Assembly (NCBI GenBank): GCA_950295325.1
Contig: OX485806.1
Coordinates: 37,884,001 to 37,944,000 of the forward strand
Length of the DNA: 60,000 nucleotides
Direction: 5' to 3'
Source of the DNA: Polytrichum commune
Lineage: Eukaryota > Streptophyta > Polytrichopsida > Polytrichales > Polytrichaceae
Under the pieces are notes generated by a model that worked only from the letters and a program-made list of their open reading frames with translations, was not told the origin of the DNA and searched no databases. Of this stretch, positions 25,878 to 37,009 are shown piece after piece. Positions within the stretch are counted from its first letter, which is position 1; every line of letters starts with the position of its first letter. The position numbers and the translations under genes are program-made.

Positions 25878-26425
25878 TGTTGTGTAAATAACGACCATGT
25901 GTCACTGCAGCTCGAGTACCAACCACCACTAACTAATAACACTAAAACATAGCAAAGTCACACATAAACAATATACCTCGACAGAGAAGGAAGATAATCA
26001 AACACTCATAAGAGCTCTAAATCTCTCTTCAAATGCACACAATGAGTCAAACTATGTCTCACTCCATCACGGAAGAATCCAAGAGTGTAAATAGGGGAAG
26101 AAGAACTCAAGATTTATTGCAAAAACATGAAATCTTCACCTCACACAAACTCTCTCCACACACTCACTCACAAAACTTGACTTGGCAAGAATGCCAAGCC
26201 AAGGAGGATGTTCCTCACTTAGGAGCCTTCCTCTCTACATCTAGATTCATCCATCCAAACCTAAATGGATGAAGCCCAACGGATAAGGTGCGGCCGCCGA
26301 CGCCGCATACCGTGACATCTGTCGTGTAAATAACGATCGTATGTCACTGCAGCTCAAGTACCAACCACCACTAACAAATAACACTAAAACATAGCAAAGT
26401 CACACATAAATAACACACCTCGACA
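25878..26425. mobile_element. Pair of 106-bp terminal direct repeats (TRIM-like unit or LTR)
   Basis: 25878-25983 and 26320-26425 are both 106 bp, differ at about nine positions, begin TGT and end ACA, and enclose 336 bp. That is the layout of a terminal-repeat retrotransposon in miniature. However, a polypurine tract (GAGGGGGGGCA on the minus strand, 26437-26426) directly precedes 26425, so the unit might instead be the 3' LTR region of the adjacent minus-strand gypsy element. No target duplication was found. Confidence 0.55.
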
Positions 26426-28498
26426 TGCCCCCCCTCAACTGACTATGAAGTACTGCCAAGCAGCTAGGACCAATGTCAATCCAAAGGGCATGGATAATGA
26501 AAGATTGCTCCGCAACTAACTAGTGTGGTGAACGTCATTCCAAGGATTTGTAAGCTGGGTGCAATGTAAGCCCCATTCTTAATCGCCTCTGATGTTTGGA
26601 CATCAGATTCTAAAAAATTAAACCCACCACCTCATGTTGATTGCGTCTCTAAGGCATAACTCCCCATTTTCCATTTGGGCAGGCATAAGATGATGAAAAC
26701 TATATAAGATCATTGAGTACGATTGGTGGAAGCACCAAGTACTGAAGATCCTCGACAACGAGGACAACTCCACTCTCCAGATGGTAGAGAAGTCAAGGGT
26801 GGCCTCAAGCATGCCATGTGCCAACCGCGTTGACATTGATCACATAAGAGCATAGTAGTCGCTCATTTCTTCTCTCCACACACAAAACATGAAAGACCCT
26901 CTGGCACGACGGCCAGTTCAGGATGAATTGTATCCTAAATGGGTAGATGACATGGGATACAATTTTTAGAATGCTTACGACATTCCCTGCCATCATTGTC
27001 TTCCAACAACAACAAACCACTCGGCAACACGTTCTTCACTCGAATGATAGTGCACCCGCCCTGACATCCAATGTCGTAGGCGCCTCACGTTGGAGATAAA
27101 CATAATTCCCCTGTCGGAATCTCCGCAACTGAGGTTGGTAAGCACCACTGCGAATGCGTGCATAACGCAACGTGTCACGGTGCTGAGCAATGGACAGATT
27201 CTCCATGGCCATAGGCATGGCTCCCTAAAATAATTGAGCCCGCTCCTCCAAACACTCTGCCCAAATGTTTGGGTCATCCAAGTCCACAACATGAGCTAAT
27301 TTTTTCCGAATATAACTCGGGAGTATAGGCTCACGTCCATACAACAACTGATACGGGCTGTAGGACGCCAAAGAAGCCTGCCTACTAAATCGATAGCTCA
27401 TAGCAATCCAAGGCAACATAAGGTTTCAATCCCGGTGGCTCCCTCGAAATAATCCATACTTCCTCAAACCACGCTTGGTTGTCTGAACAACCCGTTCAGC
27501 CAAGCCATCCGCATTCGGATGATCCCGAGAGGTGGTGCGGTGATCTATGAGCGCCTTAATACACAACTCCTCAAAAATACCAATGAACTCCCTCCCTTGG
27601 TCCGTCAATACCTCAGCCGGTGCTCCAAAACGTGCCAACACATGATCCAAAAAGACGGCTGTGGCCAACTCCGCAGAGTTTTGGGGTAAAACAACAAACT
27701 CAATCCACTTGCTAAAATGCTCCACCATCACCAACATGTAATTTGCTCAACGTGGCGTGACAACCAACGGTCCCGCAAAATCTAGCAACCAACGGTAGCC
27801 CAATCCCATGATAGGTAAGGGCTGTAACTGAGGTGACAAGATGTTAAAGCTAGACAGGATCCGGTTACAAAATTCACACATCCCGACATAAGCAGCCACC
27901 TGCTGATACATGCCAGTCCACCAATATTGGCCACACAACATCGAATGTGTCATGCGTATGCCAAAATGACCAAGTTCCTTGTGCACTTGTCGCACCAAGA
28001 AGGCCCTCTGATCCGGCCTAGGGACAATACGCCTTGTTCCATCCGACCACAATCGAAATAACAAATTGTTCTCCCAACGGAACCTTGTTATTCGATGTCC
28101 AATCCTATCCATTTCCATTGCCGAGGTAGACGAAGGAAATGTTCACTGCTGGAGCTTATGCAATACGGGAAGATCTTCCCATATATCCGCAATAGCTTGA
28201 GGTTCATCAGTTTCATCATCTGAGCCCTGTATCGGAACCTCAACAGCCGCACCAGAAAATAAGGTGAGATAAGCAGCCGCGTGCCAACCTGGAACCGCCT
28301 CTCGATCACAATCTCCATGCTACCTGACCCCAGTCAAGTCCTCATCCGAAGGACTTGGATTGCGTGAGAGTCCATCTGCATTTAGGTTGGTAATCCCAGC
28401 ACGGTGTACCACCTTAAAATCATACTCCTGGAGCAACAAAGCCCACCTAGCGAGCTTGCCAGTAAGCTTATTCGACTCCATGAGCCACTGTAACGGCT
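26426..28498 (-). pseudogene. Degraded Ty3/gypsy pol: RNase H end, integrase and PHD finger
   Basis: Reading down the minus strand: RNase H tail (PLQWLMESNKLTGKLARWAL, then HRAGITNLNADGLSR, about 28495-28360); integrase zinc-binding region with H-x-H and CEFC; a DDE core with WLLDFAG, LTDQGREF and DGLAERVVQT (28118-27426); a GPY/F-like tail with RQGNYVYLQREAP; and then a PHD finger at 26892-26755 with spacing C-x2-C-x11-C-x2-C-x4-H-x2-C-x14-C-x2-C and a tryptophan two residues before the seventh ligand. A polypurine tract follows at 26437. The gene is dead: in-frame stops at about 27744, 27423, 26946 and 26863, and a frameshift near 27050. Gag, protease and reverse transcriptase are missing, the sequence beginning abruptly at the leucine-rich-repeat junction at about 28498. 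Confidence 0.85.
26755..26892 (-). other. PHD-finger coding segment inside the gypsy pol
   Basis: All eight zinc ligands (Cys4-His-Cys3) are present in canonical spacing, with [16 protein letters not shown] and WSCPRC segments. PHD fingers read histone H3 tails. One TGA (26865-26863) now interrupts the loop between the first and second cysteine pairs. Apart from one frameshift and one further stop upstream, the frame continues from the integrase tail, so the finger belongs to the element's polyprotein. Confidence 0.85.
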
Positions 28499-28914
28499 GA
28501 ACATCCCCTCAAATCAAGCTCCGTCAATGAAGTGAGGTTTCCAAGTCCCTCGGGTAATGTTGTCAAGCTTGAATTTTGGCTCAAATAAAGCTTCGTTAAT
28601 GAAGTGAGGTTTCCAAGTCCCTCAGGTAATGTTGCCAAGCTTGAATATCTGCTCAAATTAAGCTCCGTTAAGGAAGTGAGATTTCCAAGTCCCTCGGGTA
28701 ATGTTGCCAAGTTTGAACATCTGCTCAAATTAAGCTCCGTCAATGAAGTGAGGTTTCCAAGTCCCTCGGGTAATGTTGTCAAGCTTGAATTTTGGTTCAA
28801 ATAAAGCTTCGTTAATGAAGTGAGGTTTCCAAGTCCCTCGGGTAATGTTGCCAAGCTTGAACATCTGCTCTAACCAAGTTGCGTCAATGAAGTAAGGTTT
28901 CCAAGTCCCTCGGG
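28499..28914 (-). pseudogene. Untranslated 3' tail of the LRR array
   Basis: Beyond the TGA at 28917-28915 the same frame continues through almost six further repeats. It meets a second stop, TAG, within the next repeat (about 28866) where the repeat has leucine, then stays open to the junction with gypsy sequence and ends 12 codons inside it. Both stops are single-base changes from leucine codons, showing that the original protein had more repeats. Confidence 0.8.
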
Positions 28915-30723
28915 TCATGTTTTCAAGCTGGAACATCCAGACAAATTAAGCGACATCAAGGAATTGAGGTTTCGAAGTCCCTCGGGTAATGTTGTCAAGC
29001 TTGAACATCTGCTCAAATCAAGTTGCCGCAATGAAGTGAGGTTTCCAAGTCCCTCGGGTAATGTTGCCAAGCTTGAACATCCGTTCAAATAAACCTGCGT
29101 CAATGAAGTGAGGTTTCCAAGTCCCTCGGGTAATGTTGTCAAGCCTGAACATCCGCTCAAATTAAGCTTCGCCAATGAAGTGAGGTTTCCAAGTCCCTCG
29201 GGTAATGTTGTCAAGCCTGAACATCCGCTCAAATAAAGCTCCATCAATGAAGTGAGGTTTCCAAGTCGCTCGGGTAATGTTGTCAAGCTTGAACATCCGC
29301 TCAAATAAAGCTCCATCAATGAAGTGAGGTTTCCAAGTCCCTCGGGTAATGTTGTCAAGCTTGAACATCCGCTCAAAGAAAGCCTCCTCAATGAAGTGAG
29401 GTTTCCAAGTCCCTCGGGTAATGTTGTCAAGCTTGAACATTCGCTCAAATAAAGCCACATCAATGAAGTGAGGTTTCCAAGTCCCTCGGGTAATGTTGTC
29501 AAGCTTGAACATCCGATCAAATAAAGCCTCGTCAATGAAGTGAGGTTTCCAAGTCGCTCGGGTAATGTTGTCAAGCTTGAACATCCGCTCAAATCAAGCA
29601 CCGTCAATGAAGTGAGGTTTCCAAGTCCCTCGGGTAATGTTGTCAAGCTTGAATTTTGGCTCAAAGAAAGCCTCCTCAATGAAGTGAGGTTTCCAAGTCC
29701 GTCGGGTAATGTTGTCAAGCTTGAACATTCGCTCAAATAAAGCCCCGTCAATGAAATGAGGTTTCCAAGTCCCTCGGGTAATGTTGTCAAGCTTGAACAT
29801 CCGCTCAAACCAAGCTGCGTCAATGAAGTGAGGTTTCCAAGTCCCTCGGGTAATGTTGTCGAGCTTGAACATCCGCTCAAACCAAGCTGCGTCAATGAAG
29901 TGAGGTTTCCAAGTCCCTCGGGTATGGTTGTCAAGCTTGAACATCCATTCAAAGCAAGCTTCGTCAATGAAGTGAGGTTTCCAAGTCCCTCGGGTAATGT
30001 TGTCAAGCTTGAATTTTGGCTCAAAGAAAGCCTCCTCAATGAAGTGAGGTTTCCAAGTCCGTCGGGTAATGTTGTCAAGCTTGAACATTCGCTCAAATAA
30101 AGCCCCGTCAATGAAGTGAGGTTTCCAAGTCCCTCGGGTAATGTTGTCAAGCTTGAACATCCGCTCAAACCAAGCTGCGTCAATGAAGTGAGGTTTCCAA
30201 GTCCCTCGGGTATGGTTGTCAAGCTTGAACATCCATTCAAAGCAAGCTTCGTCAATGAAGTGAGGTTTCCAAGTCCCTCGGGTAATGTTGTCAAGCTTGA
30301 ACATTCGCTCAAATAAAGCCTCGTCAATGAAGTGAGGTTTCCAAGTCCCTCGGGTAATGTTGTCAAGCTTGAACATTCGTTCAAATTAAGATGCGTCAAT
30401 GAAGTGAGGTTTCCAAGTCCCTCGGGTAATGTTATCAAGCTTGAACATCCGTTCAAATCAAGCTCCGTCAATGAACTGAGGTTTCCAAGTCCCTCGGGTA
30501 ATGTTATCAAGCTTGAACATCCGTTCAAATCAAGCTCCGTCAATGAACTGAGGTTTCCAAGTCCCTCGGGGAATGTTGTCAAGCTTGAATCTCCGCTCAA
30601 ATTAAGCTTCGCCAATGAAGTGAGGTTTCCAAGTCCCTCGGGTAATGTTGTCAACCTTGAACATCTTTCAAGATGAAGTTTCGTCAAGGAAGTCAAGTTT
30701 CCAAGTCCCTCATCTAGTGCTTC
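28499..30723 (-). repeat. 72-bp tandem array encoding 24-residue leucine-rich repeats
   Basis: Each unit encodes a variant of TTLPEGLGNLTSLTxLxLSGCSSL. Twenty-five units are open (30723-28924) and nearly six more follow up to 28499. A higher-order copy exists: 29641-29820 and 30001-30180 differ at about one base over 180 (offset 360 bp, five units), after which the best match shifts to an offset of 288 bp (four units), the mark of unequal exchange. All three frames of the plus strand and other minus frames are largely open because the unit lacks stops; those are shadows. Confidence 0.95.
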
Positions 30724-33700
30724 CAGCATTTGCAATCCCTCTAAATCTAAGGTTTCCAGTGAAGGCAATTCCCATAGTTGTTGGGGCAATTGTTGAGAGA
30801 TACCATTGATAAATATGGCCTTCAATTGACATTCGCGTTCTTGGACTTGTGAAAGAAGAACTTCGAATAATTGAAAGTCGGTTGATGCATTGTCCATATG
30901 ATCATGAATTATCAGTAGTCGAAGATTGCGTAGATCCAAATGTGAATAATAATTTAGATGGCACTGCGATCTTCTATATAATATTCCTTCCACTTTATTG
31001 GTTCCCTGTTTTGCAAGATGTACAAATCATATCAAAACATATAGATTATTAATAGAGTCATTGCAAGATGATGGAATAAAGTAAGCCATTGCAAAGACTA
31101 AAGAAGAATCTAAATTGATTATGAATATCTTGACCGTCATAAACATGAAACTAACCGTCAAATAAAATCTAAATCAAATTGCACATTTGGTTTGTATAGA
31201 CTTTATGAAGGGTATGTGGAACAAACATTGTCATACAAATCGTTCATATCCATTCATACCTTGCTTGTAGATTGAGTTGAAGGAATGGAGTCAACACTCC
31301 AAACTCGAGTGCCCAAATATTCTTCATACGTTTCCACAATCATTCGTCCCATGTCACGTAGTTGGTCGTGCATTTCTATGCATCCATATTCATCAATATT
31401 TACCAACGACCGCTCTATCAACGTATTGAATGAATCTATTTGCGGGATACCTTTAATGGTCCACGCGTGCAAGGCTCTATCTATTGACATGTCTTCAGGG
31501 CAAACATCTTTGCAAAAGAAGCACGCTATGTCCAAAAACACATTTTTTTCCTGCATTCCCAATCCATCAAAGCTTATTCTCAATGTGCTCCAAAGTTTCG
31601 TGTCTTCAAATTCTTCCTTGTTACCATCCAAACATCTTCCCCTATTAATTCTTCGTAATGCTCGCTCCCAGCATCGCAACCTCCATTTATCCCGCAAAAA
31701 TGCACCCAATACTCTTAGGCTTAAAGGCAAACCACTGCAAGCTTTCATTATTCTTCCTCCTATATCACAAAATTCAGCTGGTAAAGAACCTCCAGTCCCA
31801 CATGAATGATGGATAAAAAGCTCCTTTGTTGCATTTTCATCCAATGTGTTCACCTCAATTTTGCCTTTCTCTTCGACACGGTCTTTAATCTTGTCCCAAT
31901 TGCGGGTTGTTATAATCAATGTGATGCCCGCATTGTCACTCAAAATATCCCAATGGAGAAGAGTATCTAGTTGACCTTGATCCTTGATATCATCCAATAT
32001 TATGAGAACCTTCTTACCAACCATAAATTGCTTCAACATGGTTTGTGCATCCACCAAATTTGTTGGGAGGCTTTCACGATCTTTTCCAAAGTCTATTAAC
32101 ATGTCACATAAAATCTCAAGGGAATCACTCTTATTCTTCAAGTCTTTGACAAAACATGATGCATTGTATGCAAACTTCAATTCATCAAATACGGCATTTG
32201 CCAATGTAGTCTTCCCAATTCCACCCATGCCAATGAGACCCAAAATCCTCACTTCCTTGAGGCAATCCTTGACTTTTGTAAGGTTTCGTTGAAGACCAAC
32301 CACCTTGTTGTTCATTTGCTTTGTTGTTTCTTTCACCTACATAAACAATGCATGCAATTAGAACTCACTTTTGATTCAAATTACATCCTCAACGACCTAC
32401 ATTTCAATCCAAATAAATAAAAATGACAAGCTATCCATATGAAAATAGTTTTTATTAGGCATTTGAACACCAAAACGGTTCGCACCTCTAGGATAGGTTT
32501 CTCTTTGACCTCCTTTGCCTTCTCAATTCTTGAGTTCCTTTGGAGCAAGGCTCCATCCTTTTCAAACTTGGGACGTAAGCTTGCCGAGTATGTTCCTCTC
32601 AAAAACATTTTCTTCAAAGCTATCAATTTTTCACAAATTTCAAAAAATGTCGGCCTTTGTAAAGGATCCTCCACCCAACATTCCTCAATCAACCTCGTAA
32701 GCTCTTCACAATTCATTGGCAATTCTGGCCTCTCAAATTTCGCAACTTTTTCCAAAACCTCTTTGGTTTTCAAGTTAATGCTCCCAAATGAAGCAGTTTG
32801 TGACAAGATCTCTGAACATGTCATAGCAAAGGACCATACATCAGCATGAAATAGACTTGCATGAGATTCAAGGTGTTTTTGGATTATCTCCGGTGCCATA
32901 TACTTAATTGTACCAACACAATCGCAAGTTTGTTTCTTGAGAATTTTGCTTTGAACCTCAGTTTTGGAAGTGCCATAGTCAGCCAACTTGACCAAGAATC
33001 CGCTAGAATTCAATCTTCCTCCTTTCATGGAATTAGGTCTCAAAAGCACATTTTCCGGCTTTAAATCGAGGTGAGCAACATGCATGTCATGAAGATAACA
33101 CATGCCACTTGCAATTTGGTGCATGATATCAATTGCAACAAGATATGATAACGGTTTAGATTGCTTCTTCAACATGCCACTCAAGCTCATGTCCATGAAC
33201 TCCATCACCAAATACAATTTTTCAAGATTTTGGCCATTTTCTCCTTTGCATTTCCGTAAAATTTTGAGAGGCCAAGAACATAACTCATCTATACTCCATC
33301 CAACTCCACAATAAATGAATTTGATGAGATTCGGATGGCTCAAGCCTGCTAGAATACCAATCTCTTTGCGACAATTTGGCACTTGCGAAATCTTTGTTGC
33401 ACATTGAAAGCCCAACCATATTGATTCATAGACCGCACCATATCCTCCTTTCCCAATCTCTTTGAGAAGCTTTGGTTTCAATGAATCAATGACATTCGGA
33501 ACCTCCACACTATCGAGCTCTCCACCTTCTAGTTGCAAGTCCCGTAATCTTCGCTGTAAATATTCTCTCCATTCATCGTTGCTATCATGCTTGAGAGTTT
33601 CTTCAAGAACCTTTTCATCGTGCTCAATCTCTTTCAAGGTGGGCATGTCAAGTTCAATGGTAAACCTCAAAGGTTGCGACCCTGGATGGCTTGTTGAATG

Positions 33701-34204
33701 CTTATCATATATCACATCCCAACAACACTTCAAATCGGACACAAGTTCTCGAAAAGCCTCTTTGTTATTTATTTGGAATGCAATTGCTCGACACCGATTT
33801 TGATTCCCGCATTCACGCACCACAACTCCCATTCTTTGTGTAATGCAACATAGCTCCTCAAGTGCAACACGAAACTCTTGCTTCTCACTACTCAATGTGA
33901 TAATGTCACCAACACATTCCACGACTTTGTTAAGGTGGGTGAGAAAATGTTTACATTGCTTCTTATTCAATACTTCATTTCCATTCGAAATCTCTTCAAG
34001 TGTACGTATTTCTTCCCTCTGCCATTGCAATAAACCTTCAATGTCATATTCATAAATGGATCTTCTTTGTCGATATGTCCAAAACATCATAAAGCAAGTG
34101 CCAATAGAAACCCAAAACCTTGATAGTTGCTCAAAAAACAATTGTAAAAGCTTCGCCATGATGAAATATTTGCTAGACAACGAAATTGTCTCGATCGCCA
34201 ACAA
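28915..34204 (-). CDS. Kinase-NB-ARC-LRR (PNL-type) immune receptor
   Basis: Likely a cytoplasmic pathogen sensor. Three exons join in phase 0 with GT-AG introns: 34204-32486 (573 residues), 32336-31260 (359) and 31005-28915 (696 plus stop), 1628 residues. Residues 1-240 are helical with a hydrophobic patch near 20-44; 246-530 form a protein kinase: GKGGYG loop (251-256), Lys271, HLDLKPEN (378-385), DYG (409-411), APE (437-439). Leucine replaces the HRD arginine, so it is a non-RD kinase, as in many immune kinases, with catalytic residues kept. Exon 2 is an NB-ARC: GMGGIGKTT P-loop, VLIILDD kinase-2, LIITTRNWD, SGLPLSLRVLG, NVFLDIACFF and an MHD motif (EMHDQLRDMG), all TIR-NBS-LRR-like although no TIR exists. 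Exon 3 carries 25 LRRs. The TGA at 28917 replaces a repeat leucine codon, so the protein may be shortened. An ATG at residue 16 is an alternative start. Confidence 0.88.
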
Positions 34205-34279
34205 ATGTCCAAAGAGAGGGTAATCTTCGTAGTTCCAAGCATATAAAAGTGGTCACTCCATCTGCAAACATCCATGAAA

Positions 34280-36740
34280 CATCAAGTCAGAGTAACAACC
34301 ACCTAAACTATCCACAACTATAAAAATACATGAAAACAACTACATACAAATTGTCATGAAAAGTAATCAATAAGAGATGGATGTATGTAATTTTACTTAG
34401 TCTTGGCCCCAAGTGCACTCTTATTACGAATATATGAAACATGCCAAGGTCATCCTGACTTATGTCCCATATGCACATGCAATTTTGTTTTGGTATTTGG
34501 TTGGGGGTTATCATGTTTATTTCAAGATTTTTCCAACTTACTCCCCAATCTCTAAAAATGTGACATTCGATACCGTTCTCGGGGTACAAATGCAATACAC
34601 CTAACACTACATAAGTGTCATTCGTAACACAAGTGAGTCCACTTTATGAAAACTAGAACTTGCTCCGCCGAAATAAGTCTTGTAGTTCTAGTTTAAACAC
34701 ATTCTCCACACAAGGCGGACATCCCTCAATTAAAAAGCAAACCCTAGCCGTGAAGAAACCCTAGACCATAACCATCATCCTCGTGCCGTCCCTATCATCC
34801 ATTATCATTTTGGACAAAAAATGAACAATGCTTGCATCCAACTTTCTACACAAAATTACCACATCTGAAATTTTTGTCTAAGGGCAATATGGTATTAGCG
34901 AGTCCTAGCAACCACATTCAAGCATGGACGGTAAACCCTAAATTTCAACCCTAAACCATGTAAATGAAACCCTATACTTCACCGGTGTTGGACTGGTATA
35001 ACCTTTGCATGATACAACACGGGTATATGTAATGGGGAATTCACATTTTTTTAAACAACTAAGGTACAGTTATGCGACGATATATTTGATTTGGATACCA
35101 TATGGGTTTGTATACCATCCAAAGACCTTGGTACCAAGGTAAAACTACCCTACTATCTATATGGTATTCGGATTGTATTGACCCAAATAATGACTCGGGT
35201 ATACAAAGATTATCTCATCTTGTGATACCCACCAAGTATCAATATCTAATTCAATTATAATTTTGATACCGGTTTGGTAGGTCCTTTGATACTGTTGTTC
35301 AAATTCTATATTGATAACACGCATTCACCTACATACCAGTCCAACACTAGTTTAAATCCTAGAGCATTCTTCTATGTACACAGTCAAAAACAAGAGACAA
35401 ACACATTAATGAAATCCACACAAATTCAAAGGAGTCATCGACATATTAATACCTATAAGATTGGCTCCAATATCTGCCAACAATATCCACAACTGGCCAG
35501 GTGAGAAAAGACTGCAAAATTCACATGTGTATAGACAATGCGTTTACGTGAGACAACAAATCTGTTACTATTTACAGTGCAAGAAACTCTAATTTATGAT
35601 GAATGTCCAATATTATGCATAACTAAGGAGTCATATGCAAACTCAATTGCTTTGTATACACCAGCACTGAAACCATGACTTTAAATTGGCACAAGACTGT
35701 ATAAGAGCCCATGTTCATTTATCCTCAAACCTTTGAGATTGAGTTGCGGCATAATGCCTTTGCGAAACGCCACTTGGATTTTGGAACACTTTGCGGACAC
35801 CTAAGAGATTTAGAAACCGACAAGATTGCACCACCGATCAAAGCAGGAGACGAATTCCTGCCACACCACATCCAGACCAATTTATGAAGTCCCAATTGCA
35901 CTAATACGGGTGCGCTAGGACTCTGTTGGGGCCATCTCCAAATTTAAATCAAAGTCCTCCAATGAAGACTAGAAAAGCTAAACCAGCACACATATTGCAC
36001 CTCGTAATGTCACAACATTTTAGTAACTTCTTCCGGATTGAGGTTTAAAATCCTCCAGCGGAAATAGAATATGGAGAAAAACAACCTAGTTGCGCATTGA
36101 ACTTAAGTAGAACTGGATATCTTCAACTTCGACTCTTGATTTTGGTGCAAACTTCCGCATTTATAAAGTGTAGTAAAAATAAAAACAGATGCCAGCATCA
36201 TAAAACTCAGTTTAGCAACGTGTTATCAACTCTTGCATACAACATCCAATGAGTACAAGTGTGCAAGATGCACCTCAGAATGGAACCTAAGTTGTAGCTC
36301 TACGGTGTGTTGGGTTGGGCCCAGACACGGAAAAAACACCACTCCAAAGGATCACCTTAATTTAATGATGTCGGTGTGATTTTCTCTCATGGCTTTCATT
36401 TAAACGAGAGATCTGATCTAACAAATTTTGATCAAACAAGTTCAATAAAAGATAGCTTTTTTTGGCTGACAAAATATTCAAAGAAAAATTCAGATCGCAA
36501 AAATAAAAAATGGCCTTTAAACTCTCAATGTGCATTCAACTAAATTGACGATTTGAAGGAAAAATAGATCAACAGGGACTTAAACACTAAAGCACGATGC
36601 GCATAACTCAGCCCAAGCAATTCCATATTCATGTTCCACCCTTCAACTCAAACTCTTGATTCCACTGTGAGAAATCCAAAGATTATACAAATGTACAAAG
36701 TCTAAAGCAGAATGCCTGAGGTACTATTATAACCCACCTG
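34280..36740. other. Upstream region of the PNL gene; no other gene seen
   Basis: The sequence is AT-rich. It should include the promoter of the minus-strand receptor gene, but I cannot fix a TATA box or start site. Telomere-like AAACCCTAG words occur near 34740-34765 and 34930-34975. No reading frame is recognisable. Confidence 0.45.
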
Positions 36741-36763
36741 TTCTCACCCTCGGTGACGCTAGC

Positions 36764-37006
36764 TTGGATCTTGTGGTGCCGGATATGCTGCTGCTGAACA
36801 AACACCACCAAAATGAGTCACTTCTTAGTGATGCGGAAGCCTTACAGCAGACCAACTTCGCTAATATTCAAAATATTGCACCATATGACATCTTTGCCAA
36901 TACACCTCAAGGGGCTTACCCTCTACACAAACTTATTATTTCCGAAGAATGGGAGCATTTGGATGTGCATGAACTTAAGTTGGCAGCTAAAAAGGCGAAA
37001 GAGTAG
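36764..37006 (+). pseudogene. RNA polymerase I subunit A49-like fragment
   Basis: The 80-codon frame contains IAPYDIFANTPQGAYPLHKLI and then an SEEWEHL segment. This recalls the plant RPA49 pattern in which P-Y-D, T-P-x-x-A-Y-P-L and G-E-W-x-x-L occur in the same order. The rest of the subunit is not found on either side, and the frame ends quickly in a lysine-rich stretch, so I treat it as an isolated exon or relic. The match is from memory and moderate. Confidence 0.4.
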
Positions 37007-37009
37007 GAT

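Noticed and set aside
28604-30676. Plus-strand and alternative-frame ORFs across the LRR array (24-residue periodic peptides with FPSPSGNV or NITRGTWKP)
   Set aside because: They arise because a stop-free 72-bp unit is read in other frames; only the frame joined in phase to the NB-ARC exon encodes LRRs.
31285-33803. Plus-strand ORFs opposite the kinase and NB-ARC exons
   Set aside because: They are antisense shadows of strongly recognisable coding exons.
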